From NCBI RefSeq assembly GCF_021729075.1, contig NZ_JAJSAQ010000002.1, positions 597,598 to 661,597 on the forward strand: DNA of 64,000 nucleotides. The letters are read 5' to 3'. The notes under the pieces were generated by a model that made no database searches, was not told where the DNA came from, and saw only the letters and a list, made by a program, of their open reading frames with translations. Position numbers and translations under genes: made by a program. Positions 45,442 to 55,098 of this stretch are shown piece by piece (within the stretch, counting starts at the first letter, position 1; the number at the start of each line of letters is the position of its first letter). This DNA is from Microbulbifer guangxiensis (GTDB lineage Bacteria; Pseudomonadota; Gammaproteobacteria; Pseudomonadales; Cellvibrionaceae).

Positions 45442-45920
45442 CAGAGCAGCGCCTCGATCTCGGCCTCCAGCGACTCGGGCTTGTCCTTGGGCGCAAAGCG
45501 CTTCACCACCTGTCCGTCGCGACCGATCAGGAACTTGGTGAAATTCCACTTGATGGCTTCAGTGCCCAGCAGGCCCGGCGCCTCTTTTTTAAGGGACTGG
45601 AACAACGGGTGGGCGCTGTCCCCGTTCACCTCCACCTTGGAGTAAAGCGGGAAGCTGACCCCATAGTTGAGCTCACAGAAAGACTGGATCTCCTCGTCAC
45701 TGCCGGGCTCCTGGGCACCGAACTGGTTGCAGGGGAAGCCCAGGACCTCGAAGCCCTGCTCACGGTACTTCTGGTACAAAGCCTCCAGCCCCTTGTACTG
45801 CGGAGTGAACCCACACTTACTGGCGGTATTCACAATCAACAGGACTTTGCCGGCATGCTCGCCGAGGGTCGTCTCGCGGCCATCCTGGGTTTTCAGGGTC
45901 TTTTCATACAACGCACTCAT
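45441..45920 (-). CDS. Glutathione peroxidase-family protein
   Basis: A 159-residue thiol peroxidase. The catalytic cysteine C36 is in NTASKCGFTPQY, the conserved glutamine in FPCNQFGAQEPG and the tryptophan in WNFTKFL; all three are in the normal order. It has Cys rather than selenocysteine, and probably uses thioredoxin or glutathione to reduce organic hydroperoxides. It is the first gene of a two-gene transcript with ohrR. A GGAGAG-like sequence precedes the ATG. Confidence 0.93.
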   Translation of the reverse strand: MSALYEKTLKTQDGRETTLGEHAGKVLLIVNTASKCGFTPQYKGLEALYQKYREQGFEVLGFPCNQFGAQEPGSDEEIQSFCELNYGVSFPLYSKVEVNGDSAHPLFQSLKKEAPGLLGTEAIKWNFTKFLIGRDGQVVKRFAPKDKPESLEAEIEALL

Positions 45921-45954
45921 GACAGCTCTCCTCTCCCTTTAATAACTGCACACA

Positions 45955-45976
45955 ATTTAATTGCGCGCAATTGATT
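45955..45976. promoter_or_regulatory. OhrR-type operator candidate
   Basis: The perfect 14-base palindrome AATTGCGCGCAATT (45959-45972) lies 38 bases upstream of the gpx start, within an AT-rich setting (CAATTTAATTGCGCGCAATTG). Its AATT-N-AATT type arms match known OhrR/MarR operators, and the operon it heads encodes an OhrR-like repressor. Confidence 0.65.
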
Positions 45977-46054
45977 TGGCAACCTCGCCTTTTCGGCGAC
46001 TTTTACCGCACTCGGAGCCGATATCGCCGGCAGATCGCGGCGCGGGGTTTAAAC

Positions 46055-46074
46055 TGAGAATAATTATCAATAAT
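46055..46074. promoter_or_regulatory. Fur-box candidate upstream of the FTR1 iron permease
   Basis: The sequence GAGAATAATTATCAATAA at about 46056-46073 resembles the GATAAT-based Fur box. It lies about 65 bases before the FTR1 start, and the downstream gene is an iron permease, which makes iron repression by Fur likely. Confidence 0.6.
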
Positions 46075-46136
46075 ATTACGGTCTTTATCGTGTCCTTCCC
46101 GAGGCCCTGCCCGGGATCACAATGAGCGGAAACCCC

Positions 46137-48083
46137 ATGCGCCTGAATTGCCTGATGCGCCACTGCATATCTCTGACTCTCACCCTGCTGCTTTCCTGCC
46201 AGGCCCTGGCCGCCGGAGGCGGGCAACCCGTCACGCCGCAGGAGATGCGGCAGCTGATGCAAGTAGCGGAATACATCGGCGTGGATTACCCGGAAGCGGT
46301 GGCGGATGGCAAGATCATCAACGCGGGCGAATACGAGGAGATGGAGGAATTTTCCCAGCTGCTCTCCGATACTTCCGCGCGCCTGGGGCGGTCGCCAGCA
46401 GCCGACGCCATCCGCTCGGAGGCCGCGGCACTGCAGGCTGCCATCCAAGCCAAAGCGACGCTGGCAGTCATCAAGGGTCACACCTCGCGACTGCGCCGTG
46501 AGCTCCTGGCACTTGCGCCGGCCCTGACGCTACCCCGCAGCCTGCTGGGTGACGAGGCGGTGAGCGCGCTCTACCAAGACAACTGCGCCGCCTGTCATGG
46601 GGAGAGCGGCATGGGCGATGGCACGCTGGCGGCCCAACTGGATCCACCGCCGATCAACTTCCACGACCGTGAACGGGCGGAGAACCGCTCCCTGCTCGGA
46701 CTGTATGACGCTATCAGCGAGGGCCTGGAAGGAACGTCGATGACCGCTTTCCCGCAGCTGTCAGAGCAGCAGCGGTGGTCACTGGCCTTCTATGTCGGCG
46801 GCATGGCATTCGAGGGGGCCTCCGATGCCGGCGAGAGCGCCACGCCGATCACCCTGGAGGAACTGGTGATGTACAGTCCCCAGGTCCTGCGGGAGAACAA
46901 ACCCGCCCTCACCGAAAGTGCCATCGCGGCACTGCGGGCAGACCCGAGCCCGCTGTTCAGGACGCAGTCTGGCGGCGCAACCGGCAGTCCGATCGAACAC
47001 GCCCGCAACCAGCTGCAAAACTCACTGGTCGCTTACCAGCAGGGGGATTATCCAGCAGCTCGTACCCTGGCGATCAGCGCCTATCTGGATGGCTTTGAGT
47101 TGACGGAGAGTGCACTGGACTCTCGTTCACCGGCCCTGCGCCAGTCCATCGAACGGGATCTGCTGGCAATCCGCGGCATGCTGAACCAGGAAAGTGCCCC
47201 CGCCGAGGTCCAGGCTCAGGTCGATGCCGTCCTGCAACGGCTCGACGAAGCCGAGCAAACCATCGGCGGTGAAAGCCTGTCAGGCACAGCAGTTTTCCTC
47301 GCCAGCCTGCTGATCCTGCTGCGCGAGGGCCTGGAGGCATTGCTGGTGGTCATCGCGCTGACCACCATCCTGATCAAGACCGGACGCAACGATGCGCTGC
47401 GCTATGTGCATATGGGCTGGATCGGCGCTTTTGCCACCGGCTTGCTGACCTGGGTCGCCGCCCAGCACCTTGTGACCATCAGCGGCGCCAGCCGCGAGAT
47501 CATGGAAGGCGTGGCCGCCCTGTTGGCCGCCGCGGTGCTTTTCTATGTGGGGTACTGGATGCACAGCAAGACACAGGCCCAGCACTGGCAGCAATACATC
47601 CGCGAGCGCATCAACCAGAGCCTCAGCTCCGGCGCCCTCTGGGGCATTGCGGGCCTGGCCTTTATCGCGGTGTACCGTGAAATTTTTGAAACCATCCTGT
47701 TCTATCAGGCCCTGGCGACCCAGACCCATGCCGGTCAGACCTCCACCCTGTGGGGCGGCTTTGCCAGCGCAGTCGCGCTGCTGGCTGTATTCGGCTGGGC
47801 CATGGTGCGCTATTCCGCCCGCCTGCCCATCGGCAAGTTCTTCTCGGTCACGACCGTGATCCTGCTTGGCCTGTCCTTCGTTCTTGCCGGCAAGGCCGTT
47901 GCGGCGCTGCAGGAGGCCGCCCTGGTTCCGATTACCGCTCTCCCGGTGTCCTTCTCCCTCGACTGGCTCGGCATCTATGCGACCTGGCAGGGTATTGGGC
48001 TGCAGCTTGCGATTCTCGTAGCGGCGGGATGGCTGTGGCTCAGCGGGCGGCAACCCGCTGGGGCTACGGCGACAGCGCAGTAG
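46137..48083 (+). CDS. Cytochrome c / FTR1-family iron permease fusion
   Basis: A 648-residue protein started at ATG 46137 (MRLNCLMRHCISLT); the signal peptide ends near LAAGG at about residue 27. Residues about 28-130 are a helical periplasmic part, followed by a c-type heme site CAACH (C150, C153, H154) in a cytochrome c domain with M as the likely sixth ligand in SMTAFPQL. The C-terminal half is a multi-helix FTR1 permease with the two iron-binding REXXE motifs, REGLE (396-400) and REIFE (514-518). The heme part may oxidise Fe(II) to Fe(III) for transport through the permease. No EfeO/EfeB partner is adjacent. A Fur-box-like site lies upstream. Confidence 0.9.
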   Translation: MRLNCLMRHCISLTLTLLLSCQALAAGGGQPVTPQEMRQLMQVAEYIGVDYPEAVADGKIINAGEYEEMEEFSQLLSDTSARLGRSPAADAIRSEAAALQAAIQAKATLAVIKGHTSRLRRELLALAPALTLPRSLLGDEAVSALYQDNCAACHGESGMGDGTLAAQLDPPPINFHDRERAENRSLLGLYDAISEGLEGTSMTAFPQLSEQQRWSLAFYVGGMAFEGASDAGESATPITLEELVMYSPQVLRENKPALTESAIAALRADPSPLFRTQSGGATGSPIEHARNQLQNSLVAYQQGDYPAARTLAISAYLDGFELTESALDSRSPALRQSIERDLLAIRGMLNQESAPAEVQAQVDAVLQRLDEAEQTIGGESLSGTAVFLASLLILLREGLEALLVVIALTTILIKTGRNDALRYVHMGWIGAFATGLLTWVAAQHLVTISGASREIMEGVAALLAAAVLFYVGYWMHSKTQAQHWQQYIRERINQSLSSGALWGIAGLAFIAVYREIFETILFYQALATQTHAGQTSTLWGGFASAVALLAVFGWAMVRYSARLPIGKFFSVTTVILLGLSFVLAGKAVAALQEAALVPITALPVSFSLDWLGIYATWQGIGLQLAILVAAGWLWLSGRQPAGATATAQ

Positions 48084-48232
48084 TTACCACAGGACCGCTG
48101 CATTCAGGAAGCAGCGGGAATAGCAAACCGCCACAAGCTGCCCGCGCCATGGAGGGGGGCGGGCGTTGCCAGCATTGAGGCGTTAACGGCAGGCACAGGG
48201 GACGGGCAAGCCCCGGCGCCAACGGGCGTAAC

Positions 48233-49111
48233 TTAGTTCGCGCCGGTCAGGGCACGGCGCGCAAATGGCATATAGCGCAGCGAGAAAACCCCGACCTGAT
48301 TGAAGCCCATCTTCCCGTACTGCTCTTCCAGGCGCGCCACCTCCTGCAGCGGCTTCTCCCGGGCACTGAAACTGGCCTGCTCGGGAAGCTGCTCAAAAGC
48401 TTCGACGATGACGCCGAGATTATTGCCCGCAATAGGCTCCAGATAGAGCGCCCGCTGACTTTCTGACAGCACCCCGGTCCCGCTACCGTCCTGAACCCAC
48501 CAATGAAAATCCATGCTGCCCAGCCACCCGGAGTAACCTTCCGGGGACTGCCAGCCAGTAAAGAATGTGGACACTGACCAGGGCAGGCTTGTTCTTGATG
48601 CCACTGCGGCATCCCACTTGCTTAGCTGGTCCTTGAGCAGGGCGCGGCGATAATTCGTTGCCCAGTAGCGATCATCAAACTCTGCTGGCAGATACCACCC
48701 TCCCACCTTCTTGCCCAGGGGACTTTCGATCACCAAATCCATGAGCCGCAAGTTTTTGACCAGGTAGGCATTGAGGTAGGCTGCAACCTCTGCGTCACTC
48801 GCGGTAACCTGCCGGAAAAAATCGGGGTCCGCGTAGAGGCCAAAGACCACCTGGATATCCTTCTCAACAGCCAGGCTCACCAGCGACGCTAGCCAGCCAT
48901 CACGCCCGCCAAAGTCGGCACTACCATATTGGGACCACTGGATTACCATCCGGTTGAAGCCATGAGACTTTGCCTGATCCATGACTGCGGACCACATCGG
49001 CAGGCCCACCCTCGCATCTGAATCCTGGGGCTGATAAAACAGGGTCTTCGCCGTCACCAGCGGCGACGACAGCACGAATAGAATCAGGTTTAGTCCGATG
49101 AAGCACCTCAT
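48233..49111 (-). CDS. Exported TIM-barrel-like protein (DUF4434 type)
   Basis: A 292-residue protein with a signal peptide (MRCFIGLNLILFVLSSPLVTA, cleaved near residue 21). TLFYQPQDSDARVG, AKSHGFNRMVIQWSQYGS, VEKDIQVVFGLYADPDFF, GWYLPAEFDDRYW and PWSVSTFFTGW follow the beta/alpha order of DUF4434 glycosidase-like TIM barrels, with acidic residues (E and D in PAEFDD) at a site where glycoside hydrolases have theirs. It may trim or modify the polysaccharide made by the locus. Its start overlaps the NfrA-like gene stop (ATGA), so it is the third gene of the leftward nfrB-nfrA-DUF4434 unit. Enzymatic activity is not shown. Confidence 0.7.
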   Translation of the reverse strand: MRCFIGLNLILFVLSSPLVTAKTLFYQPQDSDARVGLPMWSAVMDQAKSHGFNRMVIQWSQYGSADFGGRDGWLASLVSLAVEKDIQVVFGLYADPDFFRQVTASDAEVAAYLNAYLVKNLRLMDLVIESPLGKKVGGWYLPAEFDDRYWATNYRRALLKDQLSKWDAAVASRTSLPWSVSTFFTGWQSPEGYSGWLGSMDFHWWVQDGSGTGVLSESQRALYLEPIAGNNLGVIVEAFEQLPEQASFSAREKPLQEVARLEEQYGKMGFNQVGVFSLRYMPFARRALTGAN

Positions 49112-52100
49112 AGAGTCCCCTCCAGTTTGAAGAAGAACCCCTCCTCAGCGAAATCCTCAGGGAAGTTTTTCTGCTGTAGAAACTGCTGGAATTCGAGTTT
49201 CAGGGAAAGCCGCCGGCTGAAACTGTCGAAGCCCCGGCCAGTATTGAGAAGATGCACTGCAACACCGAGACCAGCACGGCTACTGGCAAATGTCTCTGCT
49301 CCATCTGGCGCTGTCAGGTGGTCGCTGTTCCGATCGTACTGAAGAAAGCCATACGGTTGCACAGATGGCACAGCCGGCCATGGCGTGCCGAACTGGGGGC
49401 CGGCCGTATATCGGGCAGTAAACTGGTAATCATGGGATTGCACCCAGTGCCCCATGTCGACATACAGGTCCTGATGCAGCCAGTCACCAACCCCGGCTGG
49501 TAACAGGGGGAGAGGAGACGCACCATTGAGCAACGAGGCTGAAACCCTTACCAATGCGTCGGTCTCCGAACGGGTATCACGCCTGGATGAACCTGCGGGA
49601 ACACCCTGATTGATCCCGGCCGGGTCATAATTCACTTTCTGCTCAAAACTGCGCCGGTTGAGCTCGAGAAAAAGGTTCACGTCATGACTGGCAACAGGCT
49701 TCCAGCGCAGCCCGATACCTAGGCTTCGTGAGCGGCTATGAAGACCAACAAAATCAACAGCGTCATCGGAATTGGCCATCAGGCCCCGCCCGTACACAGC
49801 CAGTTGACGCCCATGCACTACTGGGGACTCCCCGAGCCTGTACTCATAGGATAAATAACCACCCTGAGTATTGAAGGGATCAAAGTCCATCCCGGCGCCA
49901 ATCGACCGACCGGCATCAAACCCATGCCATGCCCCAACCGACAGCTGGTATCTCCGACTCAGGTTTTCATGCAGCTGCCGCAGCGCCCCTTCCTTTTCTT
50001 GCATGCTCTCAGCTGATACTGCTAGTGGTGGCAACTCCGCATCCACACTTTCAGAAAGCGCCCTGATGTGCTGGACGGCTTCTGCATTTTGGCCTTCAGC
50101 TTCGTGCAGGTACACCAGTTGTTCGCGCCACTGGGCCGAGACCGGCGCCTGCTTCAGTGCCTGCTCGAGCTGCTCTGACGAATGGCGATCACCCATTTTT
50201 ATACCGGCATAGGCCAGATGTGCCTTGTGGTGAGGCGCCAGCCGATCCATCCCTGCCAGCTCTCGCTCATCCCGCCAGGCCTCCTCATCCCTGCCTAGTT
50301 GCCGCAACAGCAATGCACGCAGATAGTAATGCTCTGGGTCTTTGCTTGACGCCAGCGTCATTGCCTTCGAGAGACGGGACACGGCCGGCTCCAGTTTACC
50401 CACCGCTTCCGCAAGCTTCGCCCCGAGCAACCACCAGTCCTGATCATCTTCCAAAGCAGCGCCCTGCCACCAAACAGCAGCTTGCTGATACTCACCACCC
50501 GCAAGCGCCACTCGCGCTGCCGCCTTTTTCAACTCTGGCGCCATCGCTTCCTCTGGAACACGATGCCAGCTTTCCAGTGATCGCCCGTACTCCCCGGCTT
50601 TGAAATAGGCAAATGCCAGGGGTACAGCCAGGGATTCGCCGCCATAGTTCTCTGCCTGTCCAAAGTAATGCGCGGCCAGGCCGGGAGCGGTATCGGCGTA
50701 GCAGTGGCCAAGAATAACCGAATCGAGCCGCAGGCTATCCCCGGCCAGCTTTTCTGCCAGCGCTCGACAGGAGGCCCCTGTTTTCCAGAGTTCGGCAAAA
50801 CGGAAAGCGTATGCCTCATCAAAAGTCTGCGCTCGGAGCGCGAGCAGAGTGGACGTGCGAGTATTCGCAGGGACGAGGTGCAAGAGCCCCATAAGCCGCT
50901 GATTGAGAAGCTGGGCATTCGCGAAACGGGCAAACGGGAAGTGTGAAAGCAATGTGACACGTGCCAGATTGGGCTGGCTGGCGCGCATATAGAGATAACT
51001 GGCCTTATCGACATAGTCGGCGGCTCGGCTCTCGGTCGGCCTGGCCTGGTGCTGGGCCAACTCCGCGTAGATATCAGCCGCCAGGGAATGTTTTCCAGTG
51101 TGTTCCAAAGCAAACGCCAGCTTCTCCCCGAGCCCGGGATCAAGGGGCCGGTCAATGGACGATAGGAGATCAACGACCTCATCAAAACGATGTGCCACCA
51201 TCAGCAGATCAGCAAGAGTGGTCAAGCGACGGCGCTCGAGCTCACCGGAGAATGTGCGGGACTTGAGTGCATCCTCTGCGCCCAGGTTTATGGCCAGCTC
51301 CAGCCAGTGTGCCGCATTATCCGTATAGGGACACTCGAGCAGACCCGCCCTTGCCTTATTGGGTTTGCCGGTGGCGATATGAAAGTCCACCAGCGTCTCG
51401 CATTTCTCTTCATCGAGTGCCGTGACAAACGATTCCGCCTCCTCGACTCGCCCCGCCTTGATCAGGAAATATGCCAACTGCTTCCGATCCTGCGATAACA
51501 GTGAGGACGTTGTTTCAGCAATAGCGTCATAGTGCTTCAGGCCGACTGTATGCTCCCCAGCCGCCATCGCTCTCTGGATCACCGCCAGATGTAACTGTTG
51601 GGACTCTTCCGGGAAAGACTCACCCCGAGTCGAGATCAGCGACTCCACAGCCGTCAACTCGTCGAGATTGACGTAAGAGAAACCCAGACGCAGGAACTCA
51701 TCAGACAGCAGTGGCCGTGCCCGACTAACCAGCTCTAGGGACGTCCGTACTGACAGCCAATCTTTGCGCATCTCGTCGTAGGAGCTCTTGAGCGAATGGA
51801 CCTCCACAAGATCCTGCTCACCGACAACTTCAAGGACCTGACTCAGAACCAGACTTGCGCTGTCAGCTCCGGATTCCATGAACGACCGGTAGGCCATGGA
51901 TTCAATCAGCGGCTTACAGCCCTCAGGGATACAGAGGCGTAATGCAGTCCGGATACTTTCGATATCATGGGGATCAAGCAGCTTTTCATAGAGAACCAAC
52001 AGTTGCTTTCTTGCGGCAGAGGAGGTGCTGGCAAAAGGCTTCAGCAGGTCCGCTGCTTCCTGATAGTGCCCCTGTCGGACCAGCACATCGATGAGTAGTC

Positions 52101-52332
52101 GCAATGTCGGAAAATGCAATCCGACAATCTCCTTCACCTTGCGAAATTGCTCCTCTGCCCCCGCGAGGTCACCCCGTTTCTCTGACCTGATTCCGCGCTC
52201 AACAAACGGGAATATCTTGTATTGCTGGGCCTCATCAAGACCTTTAGCAAAGTCAAAAACTGCAGCCTCTTCGGCGCTCGAAGAGAAGGCAATCGCAAGA
52301 AGCAATACAGACGGAAGGATTCTTTTCTTCAT
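49108..52332 (-). CDS. nfrA: NfrA-like TPR/outer-membrane protein (phage N4 receptor family)
   Basis: A 1074-residue exported protein. After a signal peptide (MKKRILPSVLLLAIAFSSSA) it has about 700 residues of helical TPR-like repeats (for example DLAGAEEQFRKVKEIVG, HYQEAADLLKPFA, AGEYGRSLESWHRV), then a C-terminal region (about 800-1074) of aromatic-rich alternating beta strands such as GGYLSYEYRLGES and VNLFLELNRRS, typical of an outer-membrane barrel. This is the layout of NfrA, the outer-membrane exporter and phage N4 receptor of E. coli. The order nfrB-nfrA (27 bases apart) is as in E. coli. It likely guides a polysaccharide across the periplasm and outer membrane. Confidence 0.82.
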   Translation of the reverse strand: MKKRILPSVLLLAIAFSSSAEEAAVFDFAKGLDEAQQYKIFPFVERGIRSEKRGDLAGAEEQFRKVKEIVGLHFPTLRLLIDVLVRQGHYQEAADLLKPFASTSSAARKQLLVLYEKLLDPHDIESIRTALRLCIPEGCKPLIESMAYRSFMESGADSASLVLSQVLEVVGEQDLVEVHSLKSSYDEMRKDWLSVRTSLELVSRARPLLSDEFLRLGFSYVNLDELTAVESLISTRGESFPEESQQLHLAVIQRAMAAGEHTVGLKHYDAIAETTSSLLSQDRKQLAYFLIKAGRVEEAESFVTALDEEKCETLVDFHIATGKPNKARAGLLECPYTDNAAHWLELAINLGAEDALKSRTFSGELERRRLTTLADLLMVAHRFDEVVDLLSSIDRPLDPGLGEKLAFALEHTGKHSLAADIYAELAQHQARPTESRAADYVDKASYLYMRASQPNLARVTLLSHFPFARFANAQLLNQRLMGLLHLVPANTRTSTLLALRAQTFDEAYAFRFAELWKTGASCRALAEKLAGDSLRLDSVILGHCYADTAPGLAAHYFGQAENYGGESLAVPLAFAYFKAGEYGRSLESWHRVPEEAMAPELKKAAARVALAGGEYQQAAVWWQGAALEDDQDWWLLGAKLAEAVGKLEPAVSRLSKAMTLASSKDPEHYYLRALLLRQLGRDEEAWRDERELAGMDRLAPHHKAHLAYAGIKMGDRHSSEQLEQALKQAPVSAQWREQLVYLHEAEGQNAEAVQHIRALSESVDAELPPLAVSAESMQEKEGALRQLHENLSRRYQLSVGAWHGFDAGRSIGAGMDFDPFNTQGGYLSYEYRLGESPVVHGRQLAVYGRGLMANSDDAVDFVGLHSRSRSLGIGLRWKPVASHDVNLFLELNRRSFEQKVNYDPAGINQGVPAGSSRRDTRSETDALVRVSASLLNGASPLPLLPAGVGDWLHQDLYVDMGHWVQSHDYQFTARYTAGPQFGTPWPAVPSVQPYGFLQYDRNSDHLTAPDGAETFASSRAGLGVAVHLLNTGRGFDSFSRRLSLKLEFQQFLQQKNFPEDFAEEGFFFKLEGTL

Positions 52333-52359
52333 GGATCAGTTCCGGCGTCCAATAACCCT

Positions 52360-54558
52360 TTAAGCACCCTGGGAGATTCGTTCCACGTCCGCATCCTGCG
52401 GCTCCGGAAGCAGCTGCGGCACATTGAGGGGGGTTCTTTTTGACAGGCGTGCAGGCAGAGCCTCGATTTCTTCCTCAGCTCTCGTCAAGTCAGCTTGACT
52501 CATGATGCCCTTGGTAAGCAGCAGATCTTCTATCCGATGTCGACTATCGGTTAATTCAACCAGTGCCTGGGACATAACCGCCTGGGATACCTTTCCGGTT
52601 CTGACCAGATAGTCCTTCAAAAGAACCTGCGTAAGCGGCAGAACCTTATCTTGATGAGTCTGTCGGCTGACCGTGGGCTTCTTTTTTTCAAGTGGTTGAC
52701 CAAACCAGGTTCTGATTGCCTGGGATACATGTCCTGGTGGAGCGATGCCGTAAGTCACTTTTTTCCCCAACCGTCTGGATATGGTGGCCATCGTCACAGG
52801 CGACAGCGCATCCTCCGAAGCCAGGAGAACACTATCCTCGCTGACCGACAGTGGAATGACTGAGAATTTCCAGATCAAGCTTACCGGCATGGATTCCAGC
52901 ACCAATTCATCGAGCTTCCACCAATCGAAAACAACGGTTTCGACAGAGGCGGTACGAGCTTTCAGTTTCGCCACATCCTCAGACGTGCACTTTCCGGAAA
53001 GTATCAATTGCTGGAAGATGCTCAGCCCACAATCAGGTACGCAAACCTCAGTACTCAACCATGCTGCCTGGTAGCCCGGCAGCTGCGCCACCAGGTCCCC
53101 GTCGGTCTTCTTGTAGCTCCTAACCACCGGGAAATCGTGTGTCGTCTTGTCCCATGCCACTTTGCGAACGCTGGATGCGGAGGTCACTTGGCGGATGGCG
53201 CGCAGACAGGCAAAGAAGTTGATGACATTGCCCCACAGCATTCTTGGCATGGATAGAAAGCCCTGCCAGTACCCGTAGTACTGACTGACGAAGATAAAGC
53301 GCTGAGAGAGCCTGTTTGCTAGCAATAAAAGATTGATGGAAACCAGCACAGCCACTGTCGGATCACTAGAGAAATTCGTGAGGAACTTGTAGCCCTCTGG
53401 GAAAAGGACCTCGTACACGGCAACCAGAAGAAGGTGGAAAAGAATGATTACGCCAAGAAAACCCAGTAAATTGGTAACTATGCAGCGCCGGTCCCGCATC
53501 AGGAAGTAGTTCATCCGCAGGCTTTTCTGCCAGCCGATGGACTTGAACCCCTGGAATGCGATACCAATGATCCAGCGGGATTTCTGGCGGATTGCCGCAG
53601 AGAGCTGGTCGGGAAAATACTCCCTGATGCAGACCACACTTCTCTGCCGCCTGCTCCAGCCCCTGTTGTCGCCTGAAGCCGAATCCAGCTCAACAGCAGG
53701 ACAACGAACGAAGGTCTCTCGGAACCCGAGCTGCTTCAACTGAAAGCCAATGTCATAGTCCTCTGTGAGGCTTTCCGTATTGAACCCGGACTTCTTCCGC
53801 TGCCGAAACAGGGCGTCAATGGCCTTGCGGTTAAAACAGGTACCCACACCAGCACTCGGCACCTGGCCACTGATGGCTTCTCGCACCAGCACATCTTTGC
53901 CATGGAGCTCGGCGAACTCATCCATGTAATGGCCTGACGTAAACTGATGCCAGGCCCTGGCAAAGGGGTAAACCGGGATCTGTATAAGCCCATAGCGTGG
54001 CAAATAGCTATTAAATAATTTGAGCTCCATGGGGTGAATGACATCTTCGGCGTCATGAAGAATGTAGCCGGCAAACTCTACCCTGGCCTGCTGCTCGAAT
54101 TGGCCGATGGCTTTCAATATGTTGTTCAGGCAGTCGGCCTTGCAGGTCGGACCGGGATTGACGCAGACGACCTTGTGAATATTTGGGTAGAGCGCACAGA
54201 CGCTATCGACATCATTTTGCGTATCCTGGTCATTTGGATAGGTGCCGATAAAGATGTGATAGTTCTCATAGTCGATATTCTCGGCGATCAGCTGAGCCAT
54301 CCCCCCGACCACGCCCACTTCCTGCCAGGCTGGAACCATTATTGCCAGTGGCTTTTCCGGTAGTGAGAGTAGCGTTTTGACAGAAGGGACCTTTGAACGT
54401 CGTCGCCGTTTCGATCTTTTTTTTAGCTGGCTTTTCCAGTAGTACAAGTCAATGAAAAGGTCATCCAGGCTGCATATCAGGATGGCGCAGGCTACTACTA
54501 TGAAGACCCACTTGAGGGCATACAGGTAGATAGCGACACTCGTAACTACATCTGTCAT
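52360..54558 (-). CDS. nfrB: NfrB-like glycosyltransferase with C-terminal MshEN-type domain
   Basis: A 732-residue membrane protein. Residues about 10-40 form a transmembrane hairpin region. A processive GT2 domain covers about 70-345: DAED at 169-172, TED at 265-267 and QKSRW at 325-329 are the substrate-binding and catalytic motifs. More hydrophobic segments lie at about 358-385, 402-415 and 430-455. From about 500 to 620 and again at 640-695 (LLKDYLVRTGKVSQAVMSQAL, IEDLLLTKGIMSQADLTRA) the sequence resembles the N-terminal domain of type II secretion ATPases (GSPII_E_N/MshEN), which in NfrB and MshE binds cyclic di-GMP. It should make a surface polysaccharide under c-di-GMP control. It heads the nfrB-nfrA-DUF4434 unit. 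Confidence 0.85.
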   Translation of the reverse strand: MTDVVTSVAIYLYALKWVFIVVACAILICSLDDLFIDLYYWKSQLKKRSKRRRRSKVPSVKTLLSLPEKPLAIMVPAWQEVGVVGGMAQLIAENIDYENYHIFIGTYPNDQDTQNDVDSVCALYPNIHKVVCVNPGPTCKADCLNNILKAIGQFEQQARVEFAGYILHDAEDVIHPMELKLFNSYLPRYGLIQIPVYPFARAWHQFTSGHYMDEFAELHGKDVLVREAISGQVPSAGVGTCFNRKAIDALFRQRKKSGFNTESLTEDYDIGFQLKQLGFRETFVRCPAVELDSASGDNRGWSRRQRSVVCIREYFPDQLSAAIRQKSRWIIGIAFQGFKSIGWQKSLRMNYFLMRDRRCIVTNLLGFLGVIILFHLLLVAVYEVLFPEGYKFLTNFSSDPTVAVLVSINLLLLANRLSQRFIFVSQYYGYWQGFLSMPRMLWGNVINFFACLRAIRQVTSASSVRKVAWDKTTHDFPVVRSYKKTDGDLVAQLPGYQAAWLSTEVCVPDCGLSIFQQLILSGKCTSEDVAKLKARTASVETVVFDWWKLDELVLESMPVSLIWKFSVIPLSVSEDSVLLASEDALSPVTMATISRRLGKKVTYGIAPPGHVSQAIRTWFGQPLEKKKPTVSRQTHQDKVLPLTQVLLKDYLVRTGKVSQAVMSQALVELTDSRHRIEDLLLTKGIMSQADLTRAEEEIEALPARLSKRTPLNVPQLLPEPQDADVERISQGA

Positions 54559-55098
54559 CTCAAACCACAGTCAATGATAAGCTGTCTCTCGGGTAGGCTG
54601 CTATGCCGGAAAGCCCTGCCCAACCGCCAAACTCGTGCTTAGACCGGACGAACAGATTGCCGTCTGGTTTGGCGTGAATTCTGGTATCGGCTACGACGAG
54701 GAATGGTTCATCATGAACAGCCATCGCTCGCGAGGCTTCAGTATCCGGTTGAAACTCCAACGTTTGGCTCACCATTCCTTTACCTCGATCGTTCGCCCCG
54801 TAGCCAGCCAGAAAGTCCCGAAATGTTAGTCGTGCCCACCCACCTTCGAGGACAGCTTCGTGAACTTTGTCACATGGTTTTCTTAGTTAGTTAGCTAACA
54901 GAATTGGGCGTCTTTTTCTCCGAGCGCTGATTTACACCAGGACCCGCTCAGTCTAAAAAACTACCAACCTGACTAAAGTTCAGCCAGCACAGAAGTTCAG
55001 CCGACTTCACTGGTTCGATTTTTCTCGAGTGCCCCCTGCCCCCGATCAGTTGGTGGCCGGCGCAACCAGGCACGTATTCCACAGTAAGGATGTTTCCC
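54559..55098. other. 540-base divergent promoter region of the polysaccharide locus
   Basis: Separates nfrB (minus) from the DUF2334 gene (plus) and must hold both promoters. Short open frames across it (for example 54560-54775) have no domain or signal. I identify no operator, riboswitch or repeat. Confidence 0.45.
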
